Part shown: positions 43,030 through 50,918 of the stretch, piece after piece | Layout of the letters: every line of letters begins with the position of its first letter | Numbering within the stretch: position 1 is the first letter of the stretch | NCBI RefSeq assembly: GCF_007671685.1 | Contig: NZ_VCNL01000001.1 | Location: 248,001-312,000, forward strand | Length of the DNA stretch: 64,000 nucleotides | Source of the DNA: Halorubrum salsamenti | GTDB taxonomy: Archaea > Halobacteriota > Halobacteria > Halobacteriales > Haloferacaceae | Direction: 5' to 3' | Notes under the pieces: generated by a model | The model's database searches: none | What the model was told of the DNA's origin: nothing | Seen by the model: the letters and a program-made list of their open reading frames with translations, nothing else | Made by a program: the position numbers and the translations under genes

Positions 43030-44274
43030 TCAGTCGCCAGCAATAGGCTGGTAACTCTCACCGTTCAACATCCCACCATTTATACGCACGTCTACTGGTG
43101 CGTCTCCGCTCCCCGACTTGGGCGAGGAACGGAGGCTGTGTTTCCGCTTTCGGGCGTATCGCACCCCGATATTCTTCGCCGCGTTGTAATCCGCGTTCAC
43201 TTCGTACCCGCACTTCTGGCACTCGAACTGTTCTCCCTGACGGTTCGCTTCGTGCGTGAACCCACAGTCTGTCCGAGAACACCGTTGGGACGTGTGGTTC
43301 GGCTCAACCTCCACCACGGAGACACCTTGTTCAGGCCCCTTGTAGGAGATGTACTCGTAGAGGCGTCGGAACGCCCAGACGTGGTGCCACTTCGCGTCCG
43401 GAAGCCGCTCACGGATGTCCGTTAGGTCCTCGAACACGATCAGGTTGCAGTCGTGTTCGACGGCTTCCGAAACGATCTCGTTGGCAACCGTGTGGATGTA
43501 CTGTTTCCGCCACGCTTCTTCGCGCTTCCCGAGCCGAAGCAGGGCGTTGTGTGCGGCCTGCGTACCGCGCTGTTGCATCTCACCGCGCCGCTTCTCGAAC
43601 TCGCGGCACCAATGGTCGTACTCGTCTCCCTGCCAGAACGTGCCGGTCGAAGCAACTGCAAGGCTGTTGACGCCGAGGTCGATACCGAGGACTGTTTGGT
43701 GCCCGGTATCTGCCGAACCCTCGGACTCGTCGTCATCGTCCTTCCGGGTCGTAATGTGGAAGTAGAACTCGTCGGTCGCCTTGTCGTACTGTAGTGTACT
43801 CGCCCGGAACTCGTACTCGTCCGAAAGAACATACCGTTCGTAGGGTGTCGGGCTGTCTGCTGGGAGTTCAAACTCGCACTCAACACGCCCGTTGACGGTT
43901 GAAAGCGAGACTTTATTCCGGTAGAACGTCGCACTCCGCTTGTCGTAGACCATGCTCCACGACGTGAACTCTGGTTGGCTCACACGCTTCCCTTGTTTCC
44001 ACCGTTTAACGACACCTTTCGTTGCTTGGACGGCACGTCGGATAGCCTCTTGGACGAGGTTCGCGGTGAGTTCAGTTTCCGCTCGCAGTTCCTCATAGAG
44101 CGCGTCTCGCGCAGTTGAGTTCGCCGTAACGCAGTTCGTGTAGGAGCGCTCGTCCCAACAGAACTCGGCGGCATGGTTCGCACAGTGAAGGAACTGGCGA
44201 GCTGACTCGTGGAGGTCGTCGCGTCGCTCGCCGGGAACGACGAGCTTGACCGGCGCGGTTCGACGCACCTCCAT
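43030..44274 (-). CDS. tnpB: TnpB RNA-guided nuclease of an IS200/IS605 (IS1341-type) element
   Basis: 414-residue TnpB. The RuvC triad is intact: Asp199 in LGIDLGVNSLAVAS, Glu282 in IVFEDLTD and Asp362 in NADYNAAKNIG. The zinc finger has Cys332, Cys337, Cys352 and Cys355. No tnpA is present within the window. TnpB proteins use omega-RNA from the element's right end to cut DNA beside a short motif. Its codon use is markedly more AT-rich and less acidic than the flanking genes, a sign of transfer. The protein appears full-length and potentially active. Confidence 0.93.
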   Translation of the reverse strand: MEVRRTAPVKLVVPGERRDDLHESARQFLHCANHAAEFCWDERSYTNCVTANSTARDALYEELRAETELTANLVQEAIRRAVQATKGVVKRWKQGKRVSQPEFTSWSMVYDKRSATFYRNKVSLSTVNGRVECEFELPADSPTPYERYVLSDEYEFRASTLQYDKATDEFYFHITTRKDDDDESEGSADTGHQTVLGIDLGVNSLAVASTGTFWQGDEYDHWCREFEKRRGEMQQRGTQAAHNALLRLGKREEAWRKQYIHTVANEIVSEAVEHDCNLIVFEDLTDIRERLPDAKWHHVWAFRRLYEYISYKGPEQGVSVVEVEPNHTSQRCSRTDCGFTHEANRQGEQFECQKCGYEVNADYNAAKNIGVRYARKRKHSLRSSPKSGSGDAPVDVRINGGMLNGESYQPIAGD

Positions 44275-44361
44275 GCTTCAGATGAAGAGCTATCGGTTCT
44301 TAACTATTTGGGAGTCAGGTGGCCACAGTATGTCGGTTGTGTCGTACCATGTCGGTTTCCT

Positions 44362-44404
44362 CTCCGACCTACTCGCTCGCTACACTCGCTCCTTGAGGTC
44401 GGAG
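44362..44404 (-). repeat. Second IS200/IS605-type hairpin upstream of tnpB
   Basis: Arms 44362-44370 (CTCCGACCT) and 44396-44404 (AGGTCGGAG) pair perfectly. The loop keeps the same edges as the right-end hairpin: plus-strand ACTC[C/G]CTCG after the first arm and CTCG[G/C]TCCTTG before the second. The stems differ in sequence but pair in both. It lies 88 nt before the tnpB ATG and may be the left end or a remnant of another element. Confidence 0.65.
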
Positions 44405-44436
44405 GCTCCACCTTGTATAATGCTGAACGAAGAGAA

Positions 44437-44997
44437 TCAGTCGTCCGCGCCTGCGCTTTCCCCCTTCCCCTCCCGCTCCTCCCTCTCCTCCGCGGGGACC
44501 GCGTCGCTTTCTCTCTCATTCCCTCCGATCCCGGCGATAACGCGCCCGATCGCGTAGCCGGCGAGACCGACCGCGGCCGCGCCAGCGACGGCGACGCCGA
44601 GCGGTTCGGCTACGGCGGCGAGGAAGGGGACGGGGTCGGAAAGCGGGATCGCGTACGGTTCCGGACCGGTCGTCCGCAGGAGGACCGCCGCGAAGGGGCC
44701 GTACGCGAGGAGGACCGCGGGGAGCACGCCCCCACCGACCGCGGCGAAGGCGACGACGCCGACCGCGGTCAGCACCGCGAGTGTCCCGGCGACGGGCGCG
44801 GCGAGGCTCTGCGGGACCCCTGTCGCCCCCAGCGCGGCCGCCGTTGAGGCGCCGATCGAGACCGCGTCGAAGGCGACGTACGAGACCGCGAAGCCGACCG
44901 CGCTCCAGACCGCGGCGCGTTCGAACCCCGTCTCGCCGAGGGCGACGCGGGCGAGGAGCGCGGGGCGTCCGGAGTCGTCGTCGTTGTCCGTCGTCAT
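44437..44997 (-). CDS. Four-TM membrane protein downstream of coaD
   Basis: 186 residues with four hydrophobic helices (about 29-50, 61-82, 86-108 and 125-152) rich in Ala/Gly/Val, and a highly charged C-terminal tail of Glu/Arg/Lys. Its start overlaps the coaD stop by 4 nt (44994-44997), so the two are translationally coupled. No motif identifies a transported substrate or enzyme. The tnpB element lies just past its 3' end. Confidence 0.7.
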   Translation of the reverse strand: MTTDNDDDSGRPALLARVALGETGFERAAVWSAVGFAVSYVAFDAVSIGASTAAALGATGVPQSLAAPVAGTLAVLTAVGVVAFAAVGGGVLPAVLLAYGPFAAVLLRTTGPEPYAIPLSDPVPFLAAVAEPLGVAVAGAAAVGLAGYAIGRVIAGIGGNERESDAVPAEEREEREGKGESAGADD

Positions 44998-45488
44998 TCC
45001 GGGCGAGTCGCCCCCCGCCCCTCCCGGTCGGGGGTGAGGTTGCCGTGTTCGTCGATCTCGCCGGCGACGATCCGGGTCGAGGAGATGCGCTCGCCGTCCT
45101 CGGCCGCCACGTGGTCGACCACGACGAGTTCGAGGGGGTCGTGGCCGCGCTCCTGGCGTATCTCGTTGATCTGCTTCCCGCCCTCCCTCGTCTCCGGGGA
45201 GACGATCAGTGCGTCGAACTCGGGCTCGACGGCGATGCCGGTCGGGTCCGTCAGCTCGCGGACCTCGAACTCGCGGCCGTGCTCGTCGGCGAGGCCGGAC
45301 AGTTCGGCTTCGAGGTCGCGCTTCCGGCGGTCGTACGGGCGGACGTACCGCTCGACGTGTCGGGTCTTCGGCGCGAGCTCGTCCGACGTGAGCCCGACGG
45401 TCACGTCACCCAGCTCGAACGCCCGTTCGAACAGCTTCCGGTGGCCGTCGTGAACGGGATCGAACGTACCACCCAGCGCGACGTTCAT
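44994..45488 (-). CDS. coaD: Phosphopantetheine adenylyltransferase (archaeal CoaD)
   Basis: 164-residue nucleotidyltransferase. ALGGTFDPVHDGHRKLFERAFELG (TxxH-type HDGH motif) opens the protein, and AEDGERISSTRI is the ISSTxI ATP-binding motif. It joins 4'-phosphopantetheine with ATP to make dephospho-CoA. This is the archaeal/eukaryotic-like class. The ATG at 45486-45488 is chosen; a GTG two codons earlier is possible. It is coupled to a downstream membrane protein gene. Confidence 0.9.
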   Translation of the reverse strand: MNVALGGTFDPVHDGHRKLFERAFELGDVTVGLTSDELAPKTRHVERYVRPYDRRKRDLEAELSGLADEHGREFEVRELTDPTGIAVEPEFDALIVSPETREGGKQINEIRQERGHDPLELVVVDHVAAEDGERISSTRIVAGEIDEHGNLTPDREGRGATRPE

Positions 45489-45547
45489 GCGCACTGATTG
45501 CGCGGACGGGACTTAAAAGGTCTCGAAGCGGGAGCGCGTGGTGTGGC

Positions 45548-46174
45548 CTAGCGGTCGTCCCCGTCTTCGTCGCCGTCGTCGGCCTCGCCGTCCTCGTCGG
45601 CTTGTTCCCCCTCGTCTTCCTCTTCTTCGTCATCCCCGTTGACCGAGATCTGGACCGGCTCCGCGTCGCCGTCGGGCGACTCGCCGCCGAGTCGGCGGTC
45701 GAGGTTGAACACGGCGTTGAGCTCCCGCTGCACGTCGCCGACGACGCCCTGTACCAGCTCGCTCGGCGCGATCGCCTCGTACTCGTAGGGGTTGTTGCCG
45801 GCGCCGCTCGCCTCCCGCTTGTCGCGCTCGACGGTGCCCTCGTCGTGCAGCTCCGCGAGCGCCTCGCGGACCGTGCTCGGGTAGAGCCCGGTGCCGTCGG
45901 CGACTTCGTCGCTGGTGCTGTTCGGGTTATCGCGGAGGTAGACGTAGATCCGCGCGCGGGTCTCCGTGTCGAGCAGCCACGACAGGAGATCGACGACGTT
46001 GTCGTCGAATCCCTTGACGGCCTTGTCCGCGCTCTCGCCGAGCCGCTCCTTGGTCTTCCGGAGCTCCTCGCGGGTCCGCTCGGTCGGCGACTCGTCGGCG
46101 GTGGAACCGGGACCGTCGGCGGCGTCGGAAGCGGGATCGTCGTCGGGGTCGTCGACGGAATCGTCCGTGGTCAT
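45548..46174 (-). CDS. Winged-HTH transcriptional regulator with acidic flanks
   Basis: 208 residues: an acidic disordered leader, a helical segment (RTREELRKTKERLGESADKAVKGFDDNVVDLLSWLL), then a winged HTH (about 70-135: TRARIYVYLRDNPNSTSDEVADGTGLYPSTVREALAELHDEGTVERDKRE). A second helical region and a tail of almost only Asp/Glu/Gly complete it. The HTH resembles ArsR/MarR-like haloarchaeal regulators. Targets unknown. It is on the strand of coaD and gshA but separated from both. Confidence 0.8.
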   Translation of the reverse strand: MTTDDSVDDPDDDPASDAADGPGSTADESPTERTREELRKTKERLGESADKAVKGFDDNVVDLLSWLLDTETRARIYVYLRDNPNSTSDEVADGTGLYPSTVREALAELHDEGTVERDKREASGAGNNPYEYEAIAPSELVQGVVGDVQRELNAVFNLDRRLGGESPDGDAEPVQISVNGDDEEEEDEGEQADEDGEADDGDEDGDDR

Positions 46175-46249
46175 ACCGGAAACTCCGGTCCGCGCGCCCA
46201 AAAGCGTTTCTCGTCGTTTCGGTTCCAACGGAACCTCGCGTCCTCCCGC

Positions 46250-47329
46250 CTACGGTGACAACACGAGGTCCTCACAGAGCGCGTCGAGACCGCCCTCGTC
46301 ACGGAGCCGGCGCTGGCGTTGACTGCCGCTCTCGGCGTCGTACACGTCTCGGATCCCCTCGATTCCGAGGCGGTCGCACTCGTCGGCGACGACCTCGCCC
46401 AGCGAGACCGTCTCCTCGCCGTCGCGTGCGATGAAGGAGGCGTCGTGACCGTGGCGGATCGCCCGCCACTTGTTCTCGTCTAACAGCTCCCGGCGGAGGG
46501 CCGGTGCAGATTCGTCGTCCGCGTAGCGCTCGGCGTAGTCGACGACGAGCGCGTGGACGTACTCGACGAGCGCGAGGGTGACCGCCGGGTCGCGCTGGGC
46601 GTCGGGCGCGCGCACCTCGACCGTGCCGTGGCCGGTGTGGGGGCGCACGTCGAACCAGAGCTCGCCGCGGTCGTCGATGGATCCCCGCTCGACCATCCGG
46701 CGCTCGAAAGCGTGGAAGGCGTCGAAGTCGTCGAACGCCGATGGAACACCGGTGTTCGGGAGGTTCTCGAAGACCTTCGCGCGGGCCGAGGCGAGCCCGG
46801 TGTCGAAGCCGTTCCAGAACGGGGAGTTCGCCGAGAGGGCGAGCAGGATCGGGCAGTGCCACCGGAGCCGGTTGGCGATCCACACCGCCTTGTCCGCGTC
46901 GTCGACGCCAACGTGGACGTGGAGCCCCGCCGTGGTGTTGCGGTGTTGGGGGTACTGAATCCGGTCCAACTGCGCCTGATACCGCGGCTTCTCGGCGTGG
47001 TCGAGTTCGCGCCACTTCGCGGCCGGGTGGAGCCCCGCGGCCGCGATCCGGTAGCCGTCGGCGGCGGCGTGGTCGACGAGCGCCTCCCGAACCGTCGAGA
47101 GGGCGGCGGCCGCGTTCGACGGGTCCTCGATCAGCTCCGTCTGCGCCTCGATGGTGCACTTGAACAGCTCGTGGTCGAACCCCTCCGGGACTTCCGCCGG
47201 GGGGTCGCGGCCGTAGACGAGATCGTCGGTCCCCGAGGTCGGGCGGCCGTCGGCATCGACGATGTAGAACTCCTCTTCGATGCCGAGGGTCCCCATCCGG
47301 GCGAACGCGTCCCGCGAACCGAGTTCCAT
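46250..47329 (-). CDS. gshA: Glutamate-cysteine ligase (gamma-glutamylcysteine synthetase)
   Basis: 359-residue GCS2-type ligase. [12 protein letters not shown] (metal-binding Glu cluster) starts near residue 14, and [10 protein letters not shown] and [23 protein letters not shown] are family active-site blocks. Haloarchaea use gamma-glutamylcysteine as their main small thiol instead of glutathione, so this enzyme makes the end product. The glutaredoxin (15002) and the CoA-disulfide-reductase-like flavoprotein (41521) in this window are possible thiol partners. A TTATAAG box lies about 22 nt before the ATG. Confidence 0.9.
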   Translation of the reverse strand: MELGSRDAFARMGTLGIEEEFYIVDADGRPTSGTDDLVYGRDPPAEVPEGFDHELFKCTIEAQTELIEDPSNAAAALSTVREALVDHAAADGYRIAAAGLHPAAKWRELDHAEKPRYQAQLDRIQYPQHRNTTAGLHVHVGVDDADKAVWIANRLRWHCPILLALSANSPFWNGFDTGLASARAKVFENLPNTGVPSAFDDFDAFHAFERRMVERGSIDDRGELWFDVRPHTGHGTVEVRAPDAQRDPAVTLALVEYVHALVVDYAERYADDESAPALRRELLDENKWRAIRHGHDASFIARDGEETVSLGEVVADECDRLGIEGIRDVYDAESGSQRQRRLRDEGGLDALCEDLVLSP

Positions 47330-47417
47330 TACCGCACCGTATCGGCCGCGCGGTCTTATAAGGATTGGAAGCCGAAACGGCGAGCCGGTGTCGACGGTTC
47401 GAACTTAAAAACACGAC

Positions 47418-47710
47418 TGCGGCGGCGCGTGCCTGCGAGTGGCCGCCGAAGGCGGCCGCGAGGAGCACGCGGGAGGTAGCCGGCGCTACGCGCCGACTAC
47501 CAGAGGGACCTTCGATCCCTCGCTGGAGTCGGTCGCCGAGCGAAGCGACGGCGACCGACGAGGCTGGGGAGGTGTGAGGTGCCGTGCGAGGTGGGACTCG
47601 AAGGGGCAGCCGCGAGGCGGGCGCAGGCGATGCGAGCACCGCAGCGAGCAATGCGAGCGAGGAGCGCGGCGAGCGTGCGCCCGCCTCGCGGCTGGGGCTT
47701 CGGCGGTGTT
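47418..47710 (-). repeat. Structured intergenic element R2 (paralogue of R1), candidate ncRNA
   Basis: On the minus strand a TTATAA box (47727-47732) is followed by AACACCGCCGAAGCCCCAGC and the other blocks shared with R1. Four stems are visible in plus coordinates: P1 19 bp perfect (47607-47625/47676-47694), P2 11 bp perfect (47528-47538/47549-47559), P3 12 bp with one mismatch (47475-47486/47490-47501), and P4 GGCCGCC/GGCGGCC (47441-47447/47451-47457) inside GCGTGC/GCACGC (47427-47432/47465-47470). A T-rich run follows on the minus strand at about 47403-47411. No coding character. Confidence 0.65.
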
Positions 47711-47738
47711 GGTCGAGATCAGCTCTTTATAAGATCTT

Positions 47739-48048
47739 GGCTCCCTTGGAATCCTATTCTTCAGGCGATTTCTCGCCTGAAACAGCTGGTCGATGAGAGG
47801 TGCGAACTATCCTATGCTCGGAGATAAAACTAATAGACAGCGCATGGTACTCGGTTCTATGGGGTACAACGCCCTCGGCTTGGAGCAGGTCTTGATACTC
47901 TTGCTGGGCGTCAGCATGGTTTTGATTGGTGGAGCAGGTCTACTCGGATTCTTCTAACTGAGCTTACTGTACTGAGCGGTTCGTGAGTCCACTGTATTGA
48001 CCGCAACCGCTGCGGAATGTGTCACTTATCGAGGTTTTAAATAGAGTC
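47739..48048 (+). mobile_element. Decayed IS6-like cassette carrying a 37-residue peptide gene
   Basis: A 310-bp unit whose ends match the 17-bp terminal repeat of the intact cassette (48131-48728) at 13 of 17 positions each: left GGCTCCCTTGGAATCCT (47739-47755), right 47738-type inverse at 48032-48048. The flanks AAGATCTT and AACATGTT match at 6 of 8. A 9-bp hairpin (47760-47768/47773-47781) lies just inside the left end. No transposase. The insertion sits at the TATA box of R2. Confidence 0.6.
47844..47957 (+). CDS. 37-residue single-TM peptide in a decayed cassette
   Basis: A short frame from ATG 47844 (second in-frame ATG 47859) to TAA 47955-47957. It encodes a polar start and one hydrophobic helix (QVLILLLGVSMVLIGGAG) ending LLGFF. 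Its base composition is more AT-rich than the chromosome around it, like the gene in the neighbouring cassette. It occupies the cargo position between the degenerate terminal repeats. Translation is unproven. Confidence 0.45.
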   Translation: MVLGSMGYNALGLEQVLILLLGVSMVLIGGAGLLGFF

Positions 48049-48130
48049 AACATGTTCCATCGTACGGCCGAGCGGTTGGAGGTTCGGAAGCGTTCACCGT
48101 CGGTCCGTCAGCACCGATTTATAAACGATC

Positions 48131-48728
48131 GGCTCTGTTGAAATCCTATTCTTCAGACAGGTTCCCACCAGAAACAGCCGGTCACTGAAGAGTGCTTCGT
48201 GACTAATAACTGTAATTTATTATGTTCGGACGAAAAGGAGTTACCATGCCCTCCCTAAAGCGCGGTTATATTGTTGCGGCGCTGGTGCTGATTGGCGTCT
48301 GTGGACTTGCGTATTGGACAGTCATGGCCCGAGTTCTAATCGGAGCGGGGTTCCTGCTTTCAGCGCTCGTCGTCGCCGTGCTAGTGTATTACGGCGGCGC
48401 GGAACGCCACACACTCACTCGCGCTGTGATCGCTGTCACGGTTGTCTACGGCGTCTTCACGGTCCAACTGCTACCGGCTGTCGTCGCCGCCAGTGTCGTC
48501 TACCTCTCCGCGTGGCTCACCGGACCTGACAGTCCGTTCGACGCACCCGACACGGAGATACTCCCAGTTAGACAGACGACTACCGAGGAGTCGGAAGGCG
48601 CTGACTGACTGCCCGGATAACTCGTACAGATCGGTCTGCTATCGTTCTTTACCGAGCGATTCCTAAGGCACCTGTACTGACCGCGAGTGGGTTAAAATAT
48701 ATCACTTGCTGAGGATTTCAACAGAGCC
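48131..48728 (+). mobile_element. 598-bp transposase-less cassette with 17-bp TIRs and 8-bp target duplication
   Basis: Ends are perfect 17-bp inverted repeats, GGCTCTGTTGAAATCCT at 48131-48147 and its complement at 48712-48728. They are flanked by a perfect 8-bp direct repeat AAACGATC (48123-48130 and 48729-48736). The end sequence and 8-bp duplication resemble the IS6 family. Inside is only one gene, for a membrane protein (48246-48608). It must have been moved by a transposase in trans. Confidence 0.85.
48246..48608 (+). CDS. Cargo membrane protein of the IS6-like cassette
   Basis: 120 residues with three to four hydrophobic helices (about 8-25, 28-46, 59-79 and 81-91) and an acidic hydrophilic tail (DSPFDAPDTEILPVRQTTTEESEGAD). 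The ATG at 48246 is chosen because GGAG stands five bases before it, an unusual clear ribosome-binding site here; an in-frame ATG also exists at 48222. No transposase or nuclease motif. It resembles small haloarchaeal membrane proteins, function unknown, and is the sole cargo of a mobile unit. Confidence 0.7.
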   Translation: MPSLKRGYIVAALVLIGVCGLAYWTVMARVLIGAGFLLSALVVAVLVYYGGAERHTLTRAVIAVTVVYGVFTVQLLPAVVAASVVYLSAWLTGPDSPFDAPDTEILPVRQTTTEESEGAD

Positions 48729-48942
48729 AAACGATCGGCTGTGGCCTCGTCCGTGTCTTCCGTGATTCGATCGCCTCACACATCGCGATCGATCGCGAAA
48801 TCGTCGCTCCCATTCACAAATCGAGCATCAAAAGCGAACCGACCGAGCCGGACTCAGCGTGTCGAAAACGAGTCGGCGGCGCGCGTTCACGCGCCCGATC
48901 GATTCTCTCACCCCGATTCCTCTCGCCCGATACCGTCCCCGT

Positions 48943-49497
48943 TCAGCCGAGGACGTACCGGAGCGCCGGGAACTTCTCGATCAGCGCCTGCCCGCCGACC
49001 TCCAGTTGCTCGATGTAGGCGTCGAGGCCGAGGACGCGGCCCGCGCCGAACGCGGCGACCGTGAGGAACACGATCGCGTACACCAGCGTCGAGTCGAACA
49101 GCGCGAGCGCGTCGCCGCTCCACCCGCCGAGGTAGAACAGCGCCATCTGCATCGCGCCGCCGAACGCGGCCAGCCGGACGAACGCCCCGGCGATGAGCGC
49201 CGCACCGATGAGCAGCTGCGTGACCGGGACGACGACGTTGACGACCTCCATCAGCGCCGCGTTCGACGCCATCGCGGCGAACAGGCCGCTGACCGGGCTC
49301 GCGGGGTCGATGTTCGCGAGGTACCCGGCCGCGTCGAACGGCCACTCCGAGACCTTCCCGAGGCCGGCGAACAGGATCATTCCGCCGATGGTCGCCCGAA
49401 GCAGGACGATGAACAGCGCCGACAGCGAGTGCGCCTTCCCCAGGAGCGTGACGCCGCCGATCTCTCCGCCGAACTCGTTTGTGGTTTTCGTGGACAT
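48943..49497 (-). CDS. DoxX-family membrane protein
   Basis: 184 residues with four transmembrane helices. LFIVLLRATIGGMILFAGLGKVSEWPFDAAGYL is the typical DoxX opening (helix plus FxxxGxxK). VVPVTQLLIGAALIAGAFVRLAAFGGAMQMALFYLGG and a last helix ending in the C-terminal amphipathic region follow. DoxX proteins are linked to thiosulfate:quinone oxidoreductase or membrane redox balance; no partner is present here. The ATG at 49495-49497 is chosen, and a palindrome lies 55-73 nt upstream. Confidence 0.82.
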   Translation of the reverse strand: MSTKTTNEFGGEIGGVTLLGKAHSLSALFIVLLRATIGGMILFAGLGKVSEWPFDAAGYLANIDPASPVSGLFAAMASNAALMEVVNVVVPVTQLLIGAALIAGAFVRLAAFGGAMQMALFYLGGWSGDALALFDSTLVYAIVFLTVAAFGAGRVLGLDAYIEQLEVGGQALIEKFPALRYVLG

Positions 49498-49551
49498 AGT
49501 GTCTCTCCTCACTTACGGATACGCCGTGTGTATGAATAAACCCGGAAGCGA

Positions 49552-49570
49552 GTTCCCTTTCAGAGGGAAC
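49552..49570 (-). promoter_or_regulatory. Palindrome upstream of doxX, candidate operator
   Basis: GTTCCCT-TTCAG-AGGGAAC, a perfect 7-bp inverted repeat at 49552-49570, lies just upstream of a GTTTATT TATA-like box of the doxX gene. Position suggests a regulator site upstream of the basal promoter. No bound factor is known. Confidence 0.5.
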
Positions 49571-49652
49571 GGATCGGCGATCTCCCCCGATCGTTTGGGT
49601 CTTTAAGTACTCTGTCCCGAACACGGTAGTCCGCTGCGTCTCCCTACCCGGT

Positions 49653-50336
49653 TCACCACGCCTCGCCGCTCGCTAAGTCCACGTCGCCGTCGCCCTTCTC
49701 GGAGGGGCACACGTCCGCGAGCACGCAGTCGGCGCACTCCGGGTTGATCGCGGTGCAGGTGGCGCGGCCGTGGTCGATCATGAGGTGCGTGAACTGCTGC
49801 CAGTCCTCCTCGGGAACCACGTCGAGGAGGTCCTGTTCGATCTTCGTCGGGCTCTCTTCCTCCGTGATCGCGAGCCGGCGGGTGAGGCGCTGGACGTGGG
49901 TGTCGACGACGATCCCCTCCACCACGTCGTGGCCGTGCTGGAGCACGACGTTGGCGGTCTTACGACCGACGCCCGCCAGATCGGTCAGCTCCGACATCGT
50001 GTCGGGGACCTCGCCGTCGTGTTTCTCGGCGATATCGGCGCAGGCCGACCGGATGTACTTCGCCTTGTTGTTGTAGTAGGTGATCGAGTTGATCGCCTCC
50101 GCGAGCTCCTCTTGGGGCGCGTTCGCGTACTCCTCGGGCGTCTCGTACGTCTCGAACAGATCCGCGCACACCTCGTTCACGCGCTCGTCGGTACACTGCG
50201 CGGAGAGGATCACGGCGATGAGCAGTTCCAGCCGGTTCGAGTAGTTCAGCGAGATCGTCGAATCGGGGTACTCCTCGTAGAGCCGGTCGAGGACCTCCTC
50301 GACCTGCTCCTCCCGCGGCTCCAGTGGCGTTCCCAT
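49653..50336 (-). CDS. nth: Endonuclease III (DNA glycosylase/AP lyase)
   Basis: 227-residue Nth. The helix-hairpin-helix LAGVGRKTANVVL has catalytic Lys126 and the downstream VDTHVQR gives Asp145. The 4Fe-4S cluster motif is complete with Cys194, Cys201, Cys204 and Cys210 (C-x6-C-x2-C-x5-C). It removes oxidised pyrimidines and nicks abasic sites. The ATG at 50334-50336 is chosen where coding character begins. Confidence 0.94.
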   Translation of the reverse strand: MGTPLEPREEQVEEVLDRLYEEYPDSTISLNYSNRLELLIAVILSAQCTDERVNEVCADLFETYETPEEYANAPQEELAEAINSITYYNNKAKYIRSACADIAEKHDGEVPDTMSELTDLAGVGRKTANVVLQHGHDVVEGIVVDTHVQRLTRRLAITEEESPTKIEQDLLDVVPEEDWQQFTHLMIDHGRATCTAINPECADCVLADVCPSEKGDGDVDLASGEAW

Positions 50337-50461
50337 GCCGATCCCTCCGCGCGGGCGCCATTGAACGATCCGGAAGCGTCGCGCTCTCCCCCTCTGCGCC
50401 TCCGCTCCCCGTCTCCAAACCGAACCGGCAGATTCACGTCGTCCCCCCGACACGTCGAGGC

Positions 50462-50827
50462 GTGTCCCGGTCCCGCGATCGACGGCGACGACGCCCGACC
50501 TACCGCCGACGGCCACAGCAGTTCTACTGGCTGTGGATCGCCGCGACGGCGACGTACGGGGTCGGTGACATCGTCTCGACGATCGCCTTTCTGGAGTACG
50601 TCCCGGCCATCCGAGAGGCGAACCCGCTCGTCGTCTTCGCGCTCGACGCGTTCGGACTCGGCGGCCTCGTCGCCCTGAAGATCGCCGTGTACCTGTTCCT
50701 GATCTGGGTCAGCGTCCGCGGCGCCCGCGAGGGCGACGGACTCCTCTACTACTACCCGCCGATTCTGCTGACGGTCGTCGGGACCTACCTCACCGCGAGC
50801 AACGTTCGACTGCTGTGGCTCTCCTGA
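50462..50827 (+). CDS. Small membrane protein (DUF5658-like, 3 TM)
   Basis: 121 residues from GTG 50462. A strongly basic start (RRRRRPTYRRRPQQ) precedes helices at about 21-40, 58-80 and 96-116, with EANPLVVFALDAFG and YYYPPILLTVVGTYLTASNV typical of DUF5658-type proteins. The Arg-rich start would hold the N-terminus inside. The start is uncertain; the basic stretch could also be untranslated. Function unknown. Confidence 0.65.
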   Translation: MSRSRDRRRRRPTYRRRPQQFYWLWIAATATYGVGDIVSTIAFLEYVPAIREANPLVVFALDAFGLGGLVALKIAVYLFLIWVSVRGAREGDGLLYYYPPILLTVVGTYLTASNVRLLWLS

Positions 50828-50918
50828 GGCGGCCGGCGGCGATCTCTACCCGATCGCCTCTCCGTTGCCTCCTTCCCCGACCGACACCGGTTTGCGCCGG
50901 CGCGACCCACCTCTAGGC

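Noticed and set aside
47401-47830. Several short plus-strand frames over R2
   Set aside because: They read through hairpin arms, change composition along their length and lack halophilic character.
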